From contig MU129350.1 of assembly GCA_014904985.1 (NCBI GenBank), positions 1 to 18,444 of the forward strand: a DNA stretch of 18,444 nucleotides. The letters are read 5' to 3'. The stretch is from Hydnum rufescens UP504. Taxonomy: Eukaryota > Basidiomycota > Agaricomycetes > Cantharellales > Hydnaceae. Positions within the stretch are counted from its first letter, which is position 1; each line of letters starts with the position of its first letter. Positions 16,251 to 18,444 of this stretch are shown piece by piece. Position numbers and translations under genes: made by a program. The notes beneath the pieces were generated by a model. The model saw only the letters and a program-made list of their open reading frames with translations, did no database searches and was not told the origin of the DNA.

Positions 16251-17127
16251 CAGTCTTTGACCGGTCCTTGAGCCAGACCGGTCCTTGAGCCAACCCCCAT
16301 ATCTTGGTCAATTCAAGAGATATTTAGTCACTCTTTTGTGTGTTGGGAAGGGTGTATTAGTCTAGTTCATGTACCAAATTTAAAGCAAAAATAATGCACA
16401 GAAAACCGGTGGTCAGGACCTTAATCATTTTGCAAGCTATTTTTGAAAAGATACAATTGTTCTAAAAGATTTTTCCTGTTTCTCCCTTGTGTCAGCCTCT
16501 GTAAACCTGCCAAAGACTTTGGTAGTATGTATAGCTACAATCTTTATTGTTGGCAGGAAGCACAATTCTTTATTGTGATGGAGAAAACACGGACATAATA
16601 AAGGTGAAATCCCCAACAATGTGAAAGCAGCTCACCAGAAGGAGTGTGCCACAGCATGGGAGCAGGCAAAGGTGGAGAACAAACAGCTAGACAGGAATGG
16701 AAAGCAGCATGTGTCCAATGTCACAGTGTTGGTGCCCTTCTACCCCCAAAGCTCACAATGACATTGCAAAAGGATGTCTTCTCCCAATTTGACCAAGACA
16801 GGGGGTGGGAGTGTGCCAAGATGATGACAGAGGGGCAGATGGTGACAGGAGAGATGAGGAATCAGGCTCCGAGGCAGAGAGCCAGGCTAGAGAACATGAG
16901 GATAATGTTGGAAACAAGTGGCTCAGTGACCGGTAATCCCCGAAATCAACCCTACCTAGTAATAACCCCCCTTCTCATTCATTTTCAGCCTAATTACTAT
17001 ACCATTGCACACACTGCAGTATAAGACACTACACTACAAATTGAAAAAAATTGTGAGAAAATATATCCTGAATTGCCCTCTCCACTGCACAATCTTGAAA
17101 TCCGGCTCAAGGACCGGTCAAAGACTG
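16251..17127. mobile_element. 877-bp TA-flanked terminal-inverted-repeat element
   Basis: The ends are a perfect 24-bp inverted repeat starting CAGTCTTTGACCGG (16251-16274 and 17104-17127), flanked on both sides by TA (16249-16250 and 17128-17129). A TA target duplication is typical of Tc1/mariner-type DNA transposons. At the left end the ACCGGTCCTTGAGCC part is duplicated in tandem (16260-16289). The interior has a 126-codon plus-strand frame (16644-17024) with no recognisable transposase motif; it looks like a degraded or non-autonomous copy. Confidence 0.75.
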
Positions 17128-17175
17128 TATGGGCCATAACTTGTTGAGTTTTGACTTTTGTCTTTGGTTGATAAA

Positions 17176-17198
17176 TTTTTTTTTTTTTTTTTTTTTTT
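17176..17198 (+). repeat. Poly(T) tract of 23 nt
   Basis: An uninterrupted run of T follows the TIR element by about 50 bp. It could be the A-tail of a minus-strand retroposed sequence, but I see no flanking duplication. Confidence 0.9.
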
Positions 17199-17457
17199 GA
17201 TTTGGCTAAGTCGAAAAGACCTTAGGCAAAATCAAACACATTTTTAAAGGGGAGGAATAGAATATTTTAGATTTTACTAGCAGCAGTTTTCAGGCGAGCT
17301 CATATAATAAACAGAGAACTTAGAGAAAATAAAGGTTTTCCTTTGGCCAACAGGCGACATATTTGGTACATTGGAACTTGAGTACATAAGGGGAGTGGGA
17401 CATCAGGACGAAGCACACGATGTATTTGAAGAAAAGAGAAGTAGGAATCCTTGGTGA
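17199..17457. other. Gap with nothing recognised
   Basis: I see no supported gene, RNA or repeat here. It is mixed A-rich sequence with scattered stops in all frames. Confidence 0.5.
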
Positions 17458-17672
17458 AAGACACGCGAGATACGAGGCGCAAGGGTACGAGACGTGAGGT
17501 ATGAGGCACGAGAGTACGAGGCGTGAGATACGAGGTGTGAAAGTACGAGATATGGGATGCAAGGAGCGAGGGTACGAGGTGCGAGATACGAGGTGCGAGA
17601 GTACGAGGTGCGAGATACGAGGCGTGAGAGTACGAGGTGCGAGATACGAGGCGTGAGATACGGAATGCGAGT
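17458..17672. repeat. GAGATACGAGGTGC minisatellite
   Basis: About 200 bp of degenerate repeats alternate GAGATACGAGG(T/C)G(C/T) with GAGAGTACGAGGTGC, giving a period near 14-15 nt and a higher-order period near 29 nt. Variants are mostly transitions. On the minus strand it gives a spurious open frame rich in S, R, L and P. Confidence 0.85.
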
Positions 17673-17766
17673 TTAGTTGACGTTGGTGCTTTTTGAGTCT
17701 GATGTAGAATTCGTGAGTTTTGCTATTGTAAAGCCAGAAAGAGTTAAATAGGTACATGACATTGGG

Positions 17767-18027
17767 CTACCACCCATTTGAATCAACATCGGAGTCTTCA
17801 GTAGCTGGGTTGGATGGGAGGTCTGCGAGCTCATAGGGGGCGGCCGGGTTTTTCTTGAACTTGGCCCATTCATTGTCTCGGAGGTCATATTGTATATCGC
17901 GAATGTGCCTAGTATAGTAAAGGACTGCTCGATCATCGGGTACAATTGTCAGAAAGGACTCGTCCGTTTCACGAAGAGATGATGCAAGCTGGGATATTGC
18001 GGGAGCGATACCACCTTGGTCAGTCAT
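17767..18027 (-). CDS. Truncated host reading frame whose start codon lies in the FB-3 terminus
   Basis: The frame encodes 86 residues and stops at 17767-17769. The ATG (18027) and the next four codons (MTDQG) lie in the FB-3 left terminal repeat (18012-18027), with a stop codon directly upstream. Host sequence begins at about codon 6 with IAPAISQLASSLRETDESFL, then VPDDRAVLYYTRHIRD, NEWAKFKK and an acidic tail (PATEDSDVDS). Even composition and a D/E/K-rich end make it more gene-like than overlapping frames. The original 5' part was probably cut off by the insertion. No family is recognised; it may be a relic of a larger protein. Confidence 0.45.
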   Translation of the reverse strand: MTDQGGIAPAISQLASSLRETDESFLTIVPDDRAVLYYTRHIRDIQYDLRDNEWAKFKKNPAAPYELADLPSNPATEDSDVDSNGW

Positions 18028-18444
18028 CTAAGCCTACCTAGTTAGGTACCACTTCCGGGGCAGATAATGGTACCTAAGTAGGTCCCATCACTATTTCGGC
18101 CGAAATGGCCATTTTTATGATTTGCACTTCAGTCAACCTTCTGGCCCAGAATTGGCTGAAATGGCTGAAAATTGGCCGAAACTGGGACTTAGAGAATCTC
18201 AGACTTGCACCAGGCCATACGGGCTTATCGGGGATAATATCTTCCATTTATAATTATTTATTTATTATCACTATATTATACTTATGCTAACCCAGGTCAG
18301 CAAGGTTTCATTCAGGAGTCCCGTGTTTCATTCTTATTATTTATTTATTTATTTAAAATTATACCACACCCACTCTAGCGGGTGTGTGGTACTGTCCGTA
18401 GAAATCAAAGAACAAAAATTAAAATAACAACTATCTAGTAGCAC
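18012..18444. mobile_element. Left end of foldback element copy FB-3 (continues past window)
   Basis: The left terminal repeat is at 18012-18086 (CACCTTGGTCAGTCAT..., stem-loop as in FB-2). The subterminal region 18087-18360 has GGCTGAAAATT/GGCCGAAA repeats and T-rich TTATTTATTTATT, matching FB-2 8358-8679 and FB-1 1-140. The H1 sub-array begins at 18362-18391. The flanking base on the left is host DNA different from that at 8282, which fixes the element boundary at or one base from CACCTTGG. Confidence 0.8.

Noticed and set aside
16644..17024. Transposase gene inside the 877-bp element
   Set aside because: No DDE/D-spaced acidic residues or helix-turn-helix that I can recognise; the frame is short for a transposase.
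17320..17757. 145-codon minus-strand frame rich in Ser, Arg, Leu and Pro
   Set aside because: Most of it is the translated GAGATACGAGGTGC minisatellite; there is no reason to think it is a gene.

Overview
The window looks like repeat-rich nuclear DNA of a filamentous fungus, most likely a basidiomycete (Agaricomycete). The grounds are GT...CTAAC/CTAAT...TAG splice signals, a broken Ty3/gypsy pol fragment of the type common in Agaricomycetes, and non-coding repeats with T-runs and AATAAA-like tracts. No intact enzyme gene is visible. Most of the window is made of copies of one unusual repeat, which I call FB (foldback) here. It is a working name; I cannot match it to a named family.

Layout. 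(1) 1-4689: copy FB-1, whose left end lies before the window. (2) 4690-7502: right-hand part of an older copy, FB-0, into which FB-1 is inserted. (3) 7503-8282: Ty3/gypsy RNase H and linker fragment, cut by FB-0 on the left and FB-2 on the right. (4) 8283-13478: FB-2, with a left terminus but no right one. (5) 13479-18011: ordinary-looking fungal DNA with a TGAGTCA-rich repeat, a possible SINE, small degraded genes on the minus strand, an 877-bp TA-flanked inverted-repeat element, a minisatellite and a short minus-strand ORF. (6) 18012-18444: left end of a further copy, FB-3.

Architecture of FB. A near-perfect ~660-bp palindrome lies in the centre (axis at 2731/2732 in FB-1 and 11755/11756 in FB-2). 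From it two arrays run outwards in opposite orientations, so the left array reads on the minus strand and the right on the plus strand. Each array is a chain of units: a T-poor exon-like stretch, usually 150-275 nt, ending in hairpin H1 (CCACACACCCGC...GCGGGTGTGTGG); a GTGAGT-type donor about 9 nt after H1; a ~100-110 nt intron-like stretch carrying hairpin H2 (GCAAAAAGAGCAGC...GCTGCTCTTTTTGC) in its middle; then a CTAAC branch site and a TTCTAG acceptor. I could delimit about 29 complete donor-acceptor pairs. The outer ends have AATAAA/AATAAT-rich tracts and then terminal inverted repeats of about 75 bp (CACCTTGGTCAGTCAT...) that themselves fold into stem-loops. The palindrome carries mirrored CCAAT, TGACTCA and TATA motifs in promoter-like spacing.

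My reading (inference) is a non-autonomous foldback transposon whose centre is a bidirectional promoter driving two divergent, multiply spliced, hairpin-studded transcripts. A short spliced ORF is open in three of the four first-exon positions examined, but T-poor sequence makes open frames cheap, so coding is unproven.
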